Positions 1-13,243 of a stretch of DNA of 64,000 nt are shown here, in pieces (position 1 is the stretch's first letter; each line of letters begins with the position of its first letter). The stretch is from Aaosphaeria pasadenensis (lineage: Eukaryota; Ascomycota; Dothideomycetes; Pleosporales), in assembly GCA_022813625.1 (NCBI GenBank), contig JAKLMB010000028.1, forward strand, positions 434,001-498,000, read 5' to 3'. A program made the position numbers and the translations under genes. The notes beneath the pieces are model-generated. The model ran no database searches, was not told where the DNA came from, and saw only the letters and a program-made list of their open reading frames with translations.

Positions 1-2389
1 AAACCAGAACAAGTTTCTCTCGCCATGCCATCCGTACGTCGGGACGCTTCATGCGACCAACCCACTTAAGAATAGGGGAGGGGATCCAGAAGGTCAATGC
101 CCATACGAAGGCAACCCATACCTTACGGGAAAAGGTGATGGGTTGTTCGGTGACAACCATGTTACCGCCACTCTCTGCGTCGTAGTATGTGATGCCTTTG
201 TTTTCGTCTCCCTTGCTGCCCAAACCGTAGTCACCGGGGCGGTTGTTCATTGTGGGTGCTGTTGTTGGAGCGATCGATTTGGCACCCAGTCCACTGCGGG
301 CTCCCAAGGTAGCCTGGCTTTGGCGGTGCCCCAGCAAGTGGGTTTGGCTGTCCTGAGCAACATTCTCGGGAAGGGGAGGAAAGAAACCACTGCCCATGCC
401 AGGGCTTTGGGTGGAGTAGCCACTTTCGAGACCTCCAGCTCCGACCATGTTGCCTAGCATGTTGTTGGAGTCGACCTCCTGTCCTTTGAGATCAAGCTGG
501 GATTCTGCCTCCCACCATGTGCCCTCCCTCATCCAGACTCGCTGGTGGCCTACCACGACTTCGCCGTTGCTCCAGCCACGGGTAAGGATCCAGTTCTGAA
601 TCCCATCTTTGCCTTCCATGCAACCGAGCAAATGGTAGCGTTCGTAGAACTCTTGATGATCAAAGTCGGCTGTGAAATCAAGACTCCTGTTGCGGCGATT
701 GGCCCATTCCGGCAATCTAAGATCTCTCAATTGCCGTGACAATGTGCCAGCGTTCCAGGACTTGTTCAAATCCTGCGTAAGGGTTGCGAGCGGGCTGTCA
801 TTGGGGTGAAGAGCCAAATGGAACCAGACTCGGCTGCTCGCCACTGCCATTGGCAGATCAAAGCGGTTTTGCTTGCCGAGGACAACGCCTTCGCCCTCGA
901 TGGGCATCAGGATCTCCTTGACAAAGTTGTCCTCCTCGGGAATGTCAAGAGCGATCTTCTCGAGCACAACCTCTCGCCTCTCGAGTTCCACTTGTCGTTG
1001 GCTGTAGGCAGCTCCCTCAACGCCGAGATCTGCTTCGCAATGTTGAACAGCTTCTCTCATGTTCTCGAGGACTGATGTACCGGCAGACGTGAAAGGAACG
1101 CCATCTTCCTTCATTTCAGAATTGATACCATCGCTATCGTCGAAAATGGTACGGAGGGCGATGGCCTTTCCCAGCGCCTTGCTTGGAACTTCAACGACAG
1201 TTATGTTGACAATATCACCAAGTTCATCCTCCGAAGGGGGCGTGAGGATGCCGGGCTGATCAACATCGCTACTGTTTGCCGAGAACGGGGCTCGCGATTT
1301 GCGGATATCCTCCTTGATAGTAGCGTTCGCTTGGAGAATGACGCGATCAACGATGGCCTCGTATATGCCACCGATGGCCACTTCACGGTCGTTGGCGCTC
1401 AGCTTCTGTTGTAGGGTCAAGGGGTTGATATCCAAAAGTGCACCACATTCCTCGCAGATTGACTGAAGCATCTCCTCGTCGATCAGGTAGCCGAGCGTAT
1501 CGCCGAGTTTCAACAATCCAGCCAAGGCACTGAGTAGATTCTGGAGCATATTTCCCTTGAAGCCGATCGCTTTCAGGTTGGCCCTGAAGTCCTCGGCCGC
1601 GGCCGCGTCGTCGGCATCCGGGAGATACGAGGGAGGATCATAGGTTCCGGATCGGTTGAGCAGAGAATACTCGGAGGGGTGCCTGAGGTTTAGCCATTCA
1701 CGTTCTGATTTGCTGGCGGAGCTCGAATTCAGGTAGTAGAATGCATCGAAGGCTCGGAAACCAGCTTCTGCTGGGATTTGAAGTAGGCCCTGTTTAGTAT
1801 CTATGCCGGAAGTAGACAGCTTGATCTCAGCACCAACAAGGTTACCCTGGAGATTGATGGTGAAGATAGCGGCCAAAGACGAGTGCCTAGGGTACGAGGG
1901 GTTCTGGGGAGTAACACAATGTGTGAAAGCTCGGAGAGCTTCCAGACTCGTATAGAAGCTTTCGGGAATGGAGAGGGGCAGGCCGGATATGAAGGGAGAA
2001 AACAACGAAGGGGTCGATTCGTGCAGGGAGCTATTGAGAATTGTCAGCTATGAACCATGGTACGGTGGGAAATGGGGATATGCAAACCCTAGAACAATGC
2101 AGCCATCTTCTGCTCGACGGCGGGCGTGTTCCCAAGCCTTACGACCCAACTCGAGATCGACTGTGCCACCGATACGTTCGTTGATGATGCTCCTCGCATT
2201 TACCCAGGTGTTTACTACCAAGCTGGTGCTTGCCTCGAGATTGTAGGGTTGACTATGGGAAAACGAAGTGTGGAGAGCATTGAGGAGTGTCGTAGTTGAG
2301 ACCTGGGAAGAAGGGTTCGCAGGACGAGGGACGGCGGCGGACGCGGTAGAGTAGACCGACATGCGTGAGTTATTGTTGACGAAACTCAT
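1..2389 (-). CDS. csmB: Class VI (VII) chitin synthase with myosin-like head, 5' part only
   Basis: Polymerises UDP-GlcNAc into chitin at hyphal tips. Only the N-terminal ~777 residues lie in the window; the glycosyltransferase half is beyond the left edge. Exon 1 is 2389-2088 and exon 2 is 2030-1 (open to the edge, no stop in frame). The 57-nt intron 2031-2087 has donor GTTTGC and acceptor AATAG, and joining restores ...CIVLG|SLHEST. The N-terminus has the family block STTTLLNALHTSF and an ASTSLVVNTW segment. The last residues (from ~738, VWVAFVWALTFWIPSPILKW, then GRMKRPDVRMAWREKL) match the entry to the membrane region of the neighbouring class V enzyme (WWIPDVAIKWLGRMKRKDVR). I see no P-loop in the head, as expected for this class. 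An internal ATG at codon 10 is an alternative start. The gene is divergent from the class V gene at 6365. Confidence 0.93.
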
Positions 2390-5300
2390 GTTGACGGAGC
2401 AGCTTGAGGCCGAGGCCTCTCGAAAATGGACGGGGTGTAGGTTGATACTATGGGAAGAGGTATGGAATAGAATACAGAGGTGAATCGAAGGTACGCGTTT
2501 TCAAAGATTCGAGGGACAGATTGATAGCGAATGTGGATGTTTGTGTGTTGTGTAGATTGAGCGGATATGTGGTGTTTTCCGGTGTTGATCGAGGTCGCGC
2601 CCCCTGATGATACACAGCGCGGCAGCGAGCGTGGTGTTGCTAGAAAGGGGGGTGATACGTAACGAGAGGAAGGGTAAATTATTAAAACGACTGTGATGAA
2701 CAACAGAACAATAGTAGAAGTAGAAGATGGATGGGATTGAAAGGAAGAGAGTAGTGTTGTGGGCAAGAAAGAAAACACGCAACCACACACAGACACACAA
2801 ACGACAAGTAACTACACAGGCTGAACGATAGGATTGGGGGAAGGGGTGGCCAAAGGGGGGGGGAAGGGAAAGAATTGGTGAAGGGTTAGAGGAACGGTGA
2901 TGTTTTTGTTGGCCGCGCAACTAAAAGCAACAGGCGAGGAATGGGGGATGAAGGGGCTACGGAGGACCTCCTAAGGGTGTAAAGAGTGCTAACCCAACCT
3001 ATTACTCCGTAACCACTGGGTTCTGTCTATTCTTGGGGCGAGGGAGGCAACTCGTAAGGCACGGAGATCAGAGGTAGGGGGAAAGGTATCACTGTATCAG
3101 GGAGCAGGCATTAGGTAGGAATAGACAATAACAATCATCATTAGCATCATCGGAAACACCTACACAGTGCACATCAATTACTCGTACGGTCGTCCCTTCC
3201 CTTCCTTTTTCCTTCTTTTGTTCCTTCCATCTCACCATTAATTGATTGATTCTCCACTGTCAATTACCATATTGCCAGGTACCCCGTGCCTCTTGCATCA
3301 TTTCTCCTCTCTCCTGCTTGATTGTCACTTGTCTCTACGGAGTACTTACTGCTATTATTATTGTATCGTATTGATTATTGCACGCCTGTCTATCCCCCGT
3401 AACATGTAATGGATTACTGTCATTGCAGCGAATAGATTACGATCGTACCTACGGACTACACCAAATATAACTAACACGATGATGTCCCCCCCTTTCCCGC
3501 GAAGTAACCACCTAGGCTAGGTGCCTAGCTAATATAACGTCCGTCGCCCGCTAACTAGGGCGCCATCAAAGGTGCTCAGAGACGGAGAGAAAAACACACA
3601 CGGAGAGACATACCTACAGAGAGAGGGAGACACTCCAGCTGAAACAACAACTTCTTCTATCCAGCCAAGCCGCAGCGGAAAGCCTGTCCTGTCTTATACT
3701 GTCTTCTGTTCTTGCTCCTTCCTTCCAATATTCTTCTACCCTCCTACTCCTACTCCTTGGGTTTTTCTTTTTCTTTATTTCCTCCTATGCACCGTAATCG
3801 TCATCGCCACCGGTGTCACCCCGTCCTCGATCTCGTCCTCGACCTGGGTAACCCTTCTTCAATATTATCACAAATTCATCAGGCGTGGCGTGAGTGGGCA
3901 CAAGCTATTGCATTTGCCAGGCGGGTCGCATGTCCCGTCCATTAACCCCCCCTATTTTTAGTCGGTCGGACTCTCATCATCAACAACCATGCCTTGTGGT
4001 TGGTCAGCCTGTCGACACCATTTCTTCCTACTTCGGGGCCTTCGTGCTGCCCATACCCAATGTATCCATGATGATCTCGTCTCTAACCAAAAGAAAAACA
4101 ATACCAATATGTTTATACACACAAAAATATCCATCAATACCGGTACATAACCCACATCGCTATACCTATACACGCCCAGACAGACCAGCACCCTCAACAA
4201 AGACTTGGCTTTTCATCATAATCCCAGATCCTTATCGACAACGATAGCCATCCATGACCCATCCATCACATTTTGACATGTGGTGGATACGTTGTGGGAT
4301 TAATAGAGTACAGGATACACTGTAGACTGTGTACGAGTACATCCTCACTAGGTTCGTACGTCGTAGGGCACAGAACAACACCCCATCATAACACAGCTGC
4401 CAGCATCGCCCGGGTGCCACCAACAAGCGTGCATTGTGCATTAATAGGGAACTAGACGGTTTCAAACAGAGTCAAATCAAACCCATTAGTTACCAACCTG
4501 GCGGCCAGCGATCATCACTTGCGAATCGCGATGGCTTCCTATCCCCGCCCTAAACACGAAGACCCATCCTTCCAAATCGATCATAGATCCATTTCTTTTC
4601 TCTTCCTTCCATCGACACTCGTACTCTCGTATCTACTTGTGCCTTTTACAAAATCGTACATTACAGACAGAAGTTTTCTCATGTCCGTTTTCTTGACTTT
4701 GCACAGCCGTCTTACAAAAATGGTTTCGATCAGCCTGTGTCTCATGCACCTCGGATCCAATACACCTCAATCGATAAAGGTTCCGCTGAGATCGTAAGAC
4801 GAGGACTAAGGCGAACCCCACTGCATGGCTGGCTCCCAACAGGTCAGAGAAGGCCTGCTGGCGCGACCGTTGGGGAGCGGTAGGCGAGAGCCCCTTTCAA
4901 TCTGTCCAGAATTTCGATTACATTACAGTAGTTAGCGTGCATGAAGATTGCGCGCAAGACGCAACCATCTATGATCTACCCCAGACATCCTCTCCTACGC
5001 GGCTACGCCTAAGACGTAATGAAAGTCATCATTTTACTCTGTGTTTCGAGGTGATGGAGCTCGTATGCTCTCCCGTCCAGAATCACAACTCTGGCTCGCT
5101 ACGGTACAGTTCAGTACGTTGTACGACCGCGGTCCATGTGAGCAAAGTGGTGTAATTATGAGAAACGTACCACAGGATCCGCTCACATGAAGGGTTTGGA
5201 AAAAAAAATCATGATGATCCCGTCAGTTTGGTCCGGAGCTCTAGCAATCATGGGCTTGGTGCAGCTCGTTCATACTCGTACAAGCGTTTCCGGTTCCCCC

Positions 5301-6364
5301 TCAACGCACGCCTAACAGCCCCGCCACCATTTGTATACAATACAACCACTAAGGGGGAAGACATCAATCCATCGTCGGTCTTCTCCCGGTAGCATCCAGA
5401 AGCTTCGTAGCTTCGTAGTGAACATCACTAAGCATGTCTCGAGTGGAGCTGTGGGTTTTCAAACCGCCGCCCGCCGCCAGACCAGGACAGGGCATCAAGC
5501 ACAGACAGATCATCATATGCGGACAGAGATTGAAAGAAGAAAAGTTACGAAGCATTGTTACCGTGTCCTGGAGCCAGTGCTGCACATACGGTGTAAACAT
5601 TCAATATTGGGATGACCTAGTGATCCGATGATCTATTTTCAGCTTGGAAAAGGGGCTGTATGGGCTAAGCGGCGGCGAGACGGAGCGGCGACTGGCCAGG
5701 ATGTTCGCTCTACGACCGGCCGCGACGATGCCACCACACCAGTTCATTACCCATCCAAGGAGAGACTTGGCTAATACAATACTGTGTAGGGGCAATGATG
5801 GCCTCGGATACCTAGATACCTACGAGGTTTAGCAGGGCCATCAAGAGGGCTGGCTGGCTACGACTTACGGTCACTCTCTTACTACCTACCCATGCTGGCT
5901 AGGGGTTTGTTGACGGTGTCAAATCGTAACTTTGTCCCCAACCGAACCTACCTACCTAAGCCCTTCTAGCAATAATTTCCAAAAGGCATATTCTCTTTCT
6001 CTCCCATCTCAAGTTCGATCACACTCGACGACTATTGCGTTGGACGGCCTTTGCTGCTTCTTTGCACATCTGCATCTTTTCCCTTCGTTTTTCCTGTATA
6101 CATTTCGTTCTGAGCACACTCGCTGATCTGATTGTAATACTCCTTTCTTGACACGCTCGCCTCTGGCTTGTTTTTGTTGACGCCCCCTGTCTCGTCCACG
6201 TCCTGCATTCCGCAGGGAAAACACCAAAGTCACCTCGTCCAATCTTCCAGTAACGCACACATTCGAAGACATCAGGACTCGACATACAGCGAATCCAACC
6301 CTTTAGCCTTGCTACTGAACGCTCACATTCGCTATACGCTCCCATAGGGACGCGCCCGCCTACC
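2390..6364. promoter_or_regulatory. Shared divergent upstream region of the two chitin synthases
   Basis: This 3,975-bp stretch separates the start codons of two oppositely oriented chitin synthase genes. I see no convincing protein-coding gene. Open frames here are short, low in complexity and pyrimidine-rich, as in fungal 5' leaders (about 2400-2920 on the minus strand, 5900-6360 on the plus strand). Two copies of the 9-mer TACTCCGTA/TACGGAGTA occur at 3003-3011 and 3336-3344, and one CTACGAGGT at 5820-5828. The length leaves room for long 5' UTRs, upstream introns or a noncoding transcript. Confidence 0.6.
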
Positions 6365-9300
6365 ATGGCTAACAATTCATTCACGGGCAATGTCCCGCAA
6401 CACGCGCAGTCCTCGTTGCCCTCGCTCCCACAGCATCTCCAATCCGATACTCACCTTACCGCCCATCTTGCGAGCCGATTCCACGCCCATAGTCCCACTG
6501 CCTCACTCTCATCACACGCCATCATCTCCTTGAACACCTATAGCGACTCGAGTCGAGGCCCTGACGGCGGAAAAGATGGTAGTGCGCATCAAGCGGCTGA
6601 GGATCTGGCTCAACGAGCCTATATGAGGCTCGGTCAACGTTCAGAAGATCAGGCCATCTTATTTCTGTATGTACAATCGTGGAGCAGGCTCTACAAACTT
6701 CGGTGCACTAACTGGACTCCAGGGGTGAATCTGGCTCTGGAAAAACCACGATCCGTGGGCATCTTCTACGAGCACTCCTGTCCTATTCAGCCACGCCTCT
6801 CTCCAAGAAGATAGAGAATGCCAACTTCGTCTTCGATGCATTCACCACTACCAAGTCCCTGACTACTCCCACCGCATCCAAGTCCGGCCTGTTGCTCGAG
6901 CTTCAGTACAACACATCCACCTCCCACCATGCCATGCTACTTGGTGCTCAATTGCTGGCACATCGACTCGAAAGGAGTCGACTTGCATCGGTGCCTACCG
7001 GCGAACGAAACTATCATATCCTCTACTACCTGTTGGCAGGAACCAGTCCGAATGAAAGGAAGCATCTTGGTTTGGATCTTGTCGGAGCCTCGAACACCGC
7101 CGGTAGTAGAGCCTCCCTTACCGCACAAAAGAGATGGAGATACTTGGGACACCCAACCCAACTGAAAGTCGGAATCGATGACGCTAAGGGTTTCCAGGAC
7201 TTCAAGTCTGCTCTTCGTAAGCTGGAATTCTCCAAGCAGGATATCGCTGGTATCTGCGAAATCATGGCTACCATTCTCCACATTGGACAGCTCGAATTCG
7301 AAAATGGCTCAGCAACCACACCAGCGGCTGATGAAAGCGGTGGCTACGGAGCCGAGGGTGGAGAAACAATCACCGTCGTAAAGAACAAGGAATCGCTTAC
7401 TCCAGTCGCCCAATTCTTAGGTGTCAGCATCTCGGATCTCGAGCAAAGTCTGCGTTACAAGACCAAGACCTTGTATCGTGAGCGTGTCACCGTCATGCTC
7501 GATCCTAAGGGTGCCCGGGCAAACGCCGACGAGCTCGCCAGGACGCTCTATTCCTTGCTCGTCGCCTATGTCATGGAGCAAATCAACTCGAGAATTTGTG
7601 TTGCCCCTGATCAAGTTGCAAACACTGTTTCCGTAGTTGATTTCCCAGGATTCTCTCCTTCCTCTGCTACCGGATCCACTTTGGACCAACTCCTCAACAA
7701 TGCCGCCAATGAATCTCTCTACAACTTCTGCCAGCAGAGCTTTTTTGGCCGACAGGTCCAGGAGATGGAGGCAGAAGATATCAGCGTTCCTCAGATGGAA
7801 TACTACGACAATTCTGAAGCCAAGACTGGTCTGCTCAAGTCTGGAAATGGCCTCCTCAGCATCCTAGATGACCAGATGCGTCGTGGCAAAGATGACACCC
7901 AGTTCCTTGAGGCTATCCGTAAGCGCTTCCACGGCAAGAACAACGCGATCCTACCCGGCAGTTCCACCATCATCCAGCCAGGAAGCAACTTCCACACGCC
8001 GAACACGGCAGCAAGCTTCACCGTTCGCCACTATGCTGGAGACGTCGATTACCCTGTCGAGAACTTGATCGAAGAAAATGCCGAGCTGATCTCTGGCGAC
8101 ATGATGAACTTGCTGAAGTCGTCTCAGAATGATTTTGTTCAGGAGCTCTTCGGCCAAGACGAGCTCAAGAAGGTCACCCACCCCAAGGAGAAGAGTGCCA
8201 TCGTTCAAGCATCAGTCAGTTCGAAACCTATGCGTATGCCCAGCATGGCAAGGCGTAAGACCGATAAAGCTGGCAGATTTGGAAGGCCACTGAACGTTTT
8301 CGAGGAGGATGCTGGAAGTGAAGCCGAGAGCACCGTTTCTGCGGGTGTCGGAAAGAAGAGTGAGGCTGCAGGCAAACAGACTGGCGCAGCCGGCCAGTTC
8401 TTGAGCTCACTCAAAACCATCGATTCGTCTCTGCGCAAAGCAAACCCCTATTTCATCTTCTGCTTGAAGCCCAACGACCGCAGGATCGCCAACCAATTCG
8501 ACAGCAAGTGTGTCCGCACTCAAGTACAAGCCCTCGGCATTGCTGAGATCAGCCAACGTCTCCGCGCAGCTGATTTCAGTGTATTCTTGCCCTTTGCTGA
8601 ATTCCTTGGCTTGGCCGAGGCTGAGGGTGGCGTTGTCGGCGGCGAGAAAGAGAGGGCAGAGATCGTGCTCGACAACAAGCCATGGCGAGAGAACGAGGTC
8701 CGGGTTGGTGCCACGGGTGTTTTCCTGAGTGAACGGTGCTGGCTTGAAATCGCCAATTTGTCTGAGGTGGCTCCAGCCCATCACGGTATGCCTGTTTCGG
8801 AGGAGAACCTTCTCACTCCTGATCGGGCCAGATCATTCGGCGATTCCAGGTCCGGCTTGCTTGCACCCTCTCCCGGCGGCTACTACCAGGATGACAAGGG
8901 TGGTAGTTACTTTGGCAGCAAAGATATTGATGCTCGTTCAGAAGCCCCTTCTGCCATCACAAGCGGAGGAGACATGTTCCACGGCATCGAAACAGCCAAG
9001 GCCATCGACGAGAAATCTCCAAATGGCAATCTCGAAGAAGTTGATGTCGTCAAACCAACAGGCAGTCGCAGGAGGTGGCTTTTTGTCACCTACGCCTTGA
9101 CTTGGTGGATTCCTGACGTGGCAATCAAATGGCTCGGAAGAATGAAGCGCAAAGATGTCAGGGTGGCGTGGCGCGAAAAGCTCGCCATCAACATGCTTAT
9201 CTGGTTGAGTTGCGGCTTCGTCATCTTCCTCATGATTGGGTTTCCTGCATTGATCTGTCCCAGGCAACATGTCTACACAACCCAAGAATTATCCTCGTAC

Positions 9301-12045
9301 GATGGTGACAAGGGCAGGCCTGCATACGTTGCCATTCGCGGTATCGTATACGATCTTGGAGAATTCATGCCTCATCACTACCCTAGCATCGTCCCCCAAT
9401 CTGACCTCAAAAAGTATGCTGGCGTTGACGCAACCAATCTGTTCCCCGTTCAAGTCTCAGCCCTCTGCGCTGGTACTCAACAGGGCGGTATCGCCGATAG
9501 CGTTCAGCTCGACTATCTCAGCACCAACTATACCAACCAGAACAACAGAATCAGTAGCCTGGACCTAAACCGCCGTTTCCATGACTTCCGAACTGCCACC
9601 AACGACTCTCGACCTGATTGGTGGTACGAGCGGCAAATGTTCCTGAAGGCCAATTACATGAAGGGTCGTGTGGGCTATAGCCCTCAATACCTCAAGACCT
9701 TGGCCAGTAAGGGTAACTCGATTGCCTCCATGCACGGTAAAGTCTACGATCTCACCATGTACTCGAGCGGCGGTCGCAGGAATGAGTATCCTCCGAACGA
9801 GAAGCCAAAGGACGTAGCACCCAACACCGATTTCATGGATAGCTCCATCGTGGACATCTTCCGAGTCCAGGCCGGAACTGACTTGGTGAAATACTGGGAT
9901 GGGCTCACACTGAGCCAAGATATGCGGAACAAGATGCAAGTCTGCTTGGACAATCTTTTCTATGTTGGTGATGTGGATACAAGAAACTCGGCAAAGTGCC
10001 AGTTCGCAACGTACTTCCTGCTCGCCATCTCCATTCTCTTGGTCTCAGTCATTGGATTTAAGTTCTTTGCTGCCCTTCAATTCAGCAGGAAGAGCGCCCC
10101 TGAGAACATTGACAAGTTTATCATTTGCACCGTCCCTGCCTACACTGAAGACGAGGAGTCGCTCCGACGTGCCATCGATTCAGCTGCCAGGATGAAGTAC
10201 GATGACAAGCGCAAGCTTCTCGTCATTATTTGTGACGGTATGATTATTGGTCAAGGCAACGATAAGCCAACGCCTCGCATTGTTCTCGATATTCTTGGTG
10301 TCCCAGAGAACTCCGATCCCGACCCGCTCAGTTTCGAGAGTTTGGGCGAAGGTCTCAAGCAACACAACATGGGCAAGTGCTACTCCGGTCTGTACGAGGT
10401 TCAGGGTCATATTGTTCCATTCTTGGTTGTTGTCAAGGTTGGCAAGCCCTCCGAGGTCTCAAAGCCTGGTAATCGTGGAAAGCGTGACTCTCAGCTGCTT
10501 CTCATGAGATTCTTGAACCGTGTCCACTACAATCTGCCCATGAGCCCGCTCGAGCTCGAGATGCACCACCAAATTCGCAACATCATTGGCGTCAATCCCA
10601 CGTTCTACGAATTCCTTCTCCAGATCGACGCCGATACCGTCGTTGCTGATGACTCCGCCACTCGATTCGTTGCTGCTTTCCTCCACGACACACGTCTCAT
10701 CGCCATTTGCGGAGAAACTTCGCTCACAAACGCCAAATCTTCCTTCATTACTATGATGCAGGTTTACGAATACTACATCTCACACAACTTGACCAAGGCC
10801 TTCGAAAGTTTGTTTGGTTCAGTCACCTGTCTTCCTGGTTGTTTCAGTATGTACCGTATTCGTGCTGCTGATACTGGAAAGCCTCTCTTCGTCAGCAAGG
10901 AGGTTGTCGAGGCCTACGCGGAGATTCGTGTCGATACGCTTCACATGAAGAACTTGCTCCATCTCGGAGAGGATCGATACCTGACGACTCTGTTGCTCAA
11001 GTTCCACGCCAAGTACAAGACCAAGTACCTTTACCGCGCACACGCCTGGACCGTTGCCCCTGACAGCTGGACCGTGTTCATGTCCCAGCGTCGTCGCTGG
11101 ATCAACTCTACTGTGCATAACCTCATGGAACTGATCCCTCTGCAGCAGCTTTGTGGTTTCTGTTGTTTCAGTATGCGATTCGTCGTGTTCTTGGATCTCT
11201 TGTCCACAATTGTACAGCCCGTCATCGTCGTATATATCGGTTATCTCATCTACATGCTCATCGACAGTCCAGACATCGTTCCGATCACGGCTTTCATTCT
11301 TCTCGGAGCCATCTATGGTCTTCAGGCAATTATCTTCATTGTACGTCGCAAGTGGGAGATGATCGGTTGGATGGTCATTTACGTCCTCGCCACGCCTATT
11401 TTCGCTTTTGGTCTCCCATTGTATGCGTTCTGGCACATGGATGACTTCTCCTGGGGTAACACGCGTCTCGTGACTGGTGAGAAGGGACAGAAGATTGTCG
11501 TCTCCGACGAAGGCAAGTTCGATCCTGCCAGCATTCCCAAGAAGAAGTGGGACGAGTACCAGGCAGAGATGTGGGAGCAGCATACCATGCGAGACGACCG
11601 TTCCGAGGTCTCTGGCATCTCGTATGGCACCAAACGTTTCATGCATGGCAGTGCATCAGTGATGGGCTCCGAATACGGAGGCATGCCACCTTCGCGACCA
11701 ATGTCTCATCTCGATCTCCCTCGCTACGGCAACAACTCACGCATGAGCCTTGCTCCAAGTGCCTATGGGGCTTATGACAATCTGGAGATGGCGAGTCTGA
11801 ACCTCCCAAGCGACGATGCACTTCTCGCAGAGATTCGAGACATTCTCTCAACATCGGATCTCATGAACATTACTAAGAAGGCCGTCAAGGTTGAACTTGA
11901 GAAGAGGTAAGTCCAGTCATGGCATCTCCATCACATTCATGAAATCAAAGCTAACTGTTGCAATAGATTCGGTATGGATCTTACACTGAAGAAACAATTC
12001 ATCGGAAGCGCCGTGGAGTCGCTGCTCGTCGGCCAGATGCAGTAA
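6365..12045 (+). CDS. csmA: Class V chitin synthase with N-terminal myosin motor domain
   Basis: Synthesises cell-wall chitin at growing tips and septa; the myosin head is thought to tether it to actin. Exons are 6365-6666, 6723-11906 and 11967-12045, giving 1,854 residues, the usual size for the class. Intron 1 lies just before the P-loop and rebuilds GESGSGKT (residues 102-109). The switch-II-like DFPGFSP follows. The motor covers roughly residues 1-780, the first membrane segments lie near 880-945, and a cytochrome-b5-like segment near 954-1000. The catalytic core contains GEDRYLT (~1516) and QRRRW at 1556-1560. Further membrane spans lie near 1580-1675, and a DEK-type C-terminal domain occupies the last ~60 residues. 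The last intron (11907-11966) splits an Arg codon in that domain. The start codon sits in ACCATGG context. Loss of this class typically gives swollen, wall-defective hyphae. Confidence 0.97.
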
Positions 12046-13243
12046 AAAGTCCAACTCAAATATGCCATGTTCATTCGTTCGCGAGTTCAGCATACCGATT
12101 TTAACGATTACATGCCCCAAGATCCAAAGCCACCCGAAATCCGTTCATTTCCTCGCTACCTTTTTTGGCTGGACTGTGAAGGGGGCACCTCTACATAAAC
12201 ATTTACTACTATCTAATCGCACTTTTCGGAGCATGCACTCATTTGCAGACCCACTTGGGTCTTTGAAATAAGGATACAAGGTTGGCGTTCACAGCAACAC
12301 ATTTGTTTTATTGTCCTGTTCTCTCTTTTATTATCTGTTGGTTTTCAGTCGGGCGAGTGTGTGTATTATGGCAGTGTGTCGTCGACATGGTTCAGTTGCA
12401 TCTGAAAACTCTCCTTATAAAGCCTGTTGTTTTCGTATTTTGCATCGTCAATGGGAATGTTCCAAGGGGGGGTTAGAATTATAGGACTGGCAGAAACTCA
12501 GAGAGGCTCTTACAAAGCTAATGTCAAAAAAGAAAAACTCATTTCCGGTACTACCATTAAACATTAGGCAGCGTTCATCGTGATGGAAAGTGAGACAAAT
12601 AATCAGCGTTATGACTGTTCTACCACACTCTCTGTGTCATAATACGAGTAGTGTAGTCTGAATTATATATGTTTGGTAGTCAAGTTAGAACTGCGCTTTG
12701 ACCACCCTTACATGCAAAGCCACAGTGAACCCCGCCACTAACAGGGCAGCCATTGAACGTCTCACAGACCGAAACCACCTTTTCGAAATTCGTTGCACAC
12801 ATTTGTGGGATTGCCACCAACCCGCGATTCGGCAGTGATCCAGGGTCATAGTTGATTCCGTCCATCTGACCCCGTTGAGTCACAACGGCGTTATCTCTAA
12901 TTGAAAGAAAAAAAGACATTACTCCGTATTGCCATTCCTAGGCAGCGGTTTGCTCTGCTCACTCGCTCTCGATCCGAGACCCCGCCACCAAAACCGCTAC
13001 TACCTTACCAGGTAATATTCGAAGTCCACAACCCACTTTATCGACGAGGGGGTGGCCCAAGAGGAGAAACGACCGAACGACCCGATTTCTTACCCTCTCT
13101 TTCTTTTTCGCTTCGCAAACCTGCTGCCCTTACCTTCTTTTTATTCTCTTTTACTCTCCATCCCTCCCCCCTCCCTCCCTCCCGTTCGAAAGTAGCAGAT
13201 CCGTAGATCTCCTTGTCGTAACATACACACGCAACACGCAACA
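12046..13243. other. Intergenic: csmA 3' side and eIF5B upstream region
   Basis: No supported gene except the doubtful 79-codon frame on the minus strand described separately. The right half is the eIF5B leader, with pyrimidine runs at about 13090-13190 including a CCCTCCCTCC tract. One TACTCCGTA copy lies at 12920-12928, about 320 bp before the eIF5B start codon. Confidence 0.5.
12680..12919 (-). CDS. Doubtful small Cys-containing reading frame
   Basis: A 79-codon frame on the minus strand ends in a Cys-spaced segment (CETFNGCPVSGGVHCGFAC). Just after its first codons, the minus strand reads TTTCTTTCAATTAG, which resembles a splice acceptor. The frame could therefore be the last exon of a small gene whose earlier exon I cannot find, or a relic. 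It overlaps the probable eIF5B promoter. I recognise no family and it may be chance. Confidence 0.2.
   Translation of the reverse strand: MSFFLSIRDNAVVTQRGQMDGINYDPGSLPNRGLVAIPQMCATNFEKVVSVCETFNGCPVSGGVHCGFACKGGQSAVLT

Noticed and set aside
10819..11646. 275-codon frame antisense to the class V chitin synthase
   Set aside because: It lies wholly opposite a strongly conserved catalytic exon and has no recognisable motif; shadow of the real gene.
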